Assembly: GCF_000829455.1 (NCBI RefSeq)
Contig: NZ_JXAK01000032.1
Coordinates: 1 to 64,000, forward strand
DNA length: 64,000 nt
Direction of reading: 5' to 3'
From: Gordoniibacillus kamchatkensis
GTDB taxonomy: Bacteria; Bacillota; Bacilli; Paenibacillales; NBRC-103111
Shown here: positions 63,887-64,000 of the stretch, piece by piece
Position numbering within the stretch: the stretch's first letter is position 1
Layout of the letters: each line of letters starts with the position of its first letter
Notes under the pieces: model-generated
Seen by the model: the letters and a program-made list of their open reading frames with translations, nothing else
Databases searched by the model: none
Told to the model about the DNA's origin: nothing
Translations under genes and position numbers: made by a program

Positions 63887-64000
63887 TCAAGCTCCGGCGA
63901 ATTCGGCCGCTGCTGTTGCCCATTCCGGCGCGGCTTCGTGCAGGTGCCTTGTTTCCATAATGGCAGACAACGTGCGCGCAGCGCCTTCCTTCAGTTGATT
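63887..64000 (-). CDS. C-terminal end of a gene leaving the window
   Basis: Open minus-strand frame of 37 residues with a stop at 63887-63889 that runs off the window (…SAIMETRHLHEAAPEWA…). It ends just behind the shared terminator, as a real gene would. Product not identifiable from this piece. Confidence 0.45.
   Translation of the reverse strand, partial: NQLKEGAARTLSAIMETRHLHEAAPEWATAAAEFAGA

Overview
This window (high GC, abundant GTG/TTG starts, strong AGGAGG-type ribosome binding sites, three SLH domains on a surface protein, class II GalT, many GNAT and AraC proteins) looks like chromosomal DNA of a member of the Paenibacillaceae (Paenibacillus or Cohnella type). No rRNA, tRNA, CRISPR array or intact transposase was found. 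All family assignments are by reading motifs; no database search was possible.

Layout. 0-8 kb: an S-layer-anchored surface protein, an alpha/beta hydrolase, and a two-component system with a 7TM-type sensor kinase. 8-12 kb: a truncated epimerase fragment, a MocR-type PLP regulator and threonine dehydratase (ilvA). 12.4-17.5 kb: a nucleoside-type ABC importer (BmpA-like lipoprotein, double ATPase, two permeases). 17.5-21 kb: a tiny acidic protein, a MarR regulator with an MFS efflux pump, and an SDR enzyme. 21.3-26.4 kb: a Leloir galactose operon (galK-galE-galT) divergent from an AraC regulator. 27-38 kb: a DUF429-like protein, a DMT exporter, two orphan peptide-type ABC permeases, a nitrilase-fold amidase followed by three acetyltransferases, SRPBCC, HIT and phosphotransferase genes. 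38.4-45.7 kb: an SNF2 helicase, a SWIM zinc-finger protein and RecQ. 46-48.6 kb: pterin dehydratase, two GNATs and a rhodanese-type sulfurtransferase. 48.6-51.4 kb: a small accessory island with a decayed tyrosine recombinase, a TetR/VOC pair and, at its far end, a second, diverged copy of the sulfurtransferase 3' end. 51.6-58 kb: an orphan AT-richer argC, DinB, pentapeptide-repeat, DUF1272, AraC, SRPBCC, exonuclease III and GNAT genes. 58.2-63.8 kb: an oligopeptide ABC operon (oppDFABC).

The most unusual signal is non-coding. Three intergenic regions (21.0, 35.1 and 46.0 kb) each carry four 21-bp dyad-symmetric units. Their centre spacings are 51-61-52, 52-62-51 and 52-72-51 bp, close to whole helical turns (5, 6 or 7), as expected if protein-bound sites must face the same side of the DNA. 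A separate 150-170 bp repeat with terminal inverted repeats occurs three times, and a further palindrome-rich cluster lies at 26.6 kb.

Nine otherwise intact genes are each broken by one single-base indel, and a tenth by an in-frame amber codon. Several of the deletions look like loss of one G before C. This may be a sequence-quality signature rather than real gene decay, so these genes are described as one locus each with the break marked.
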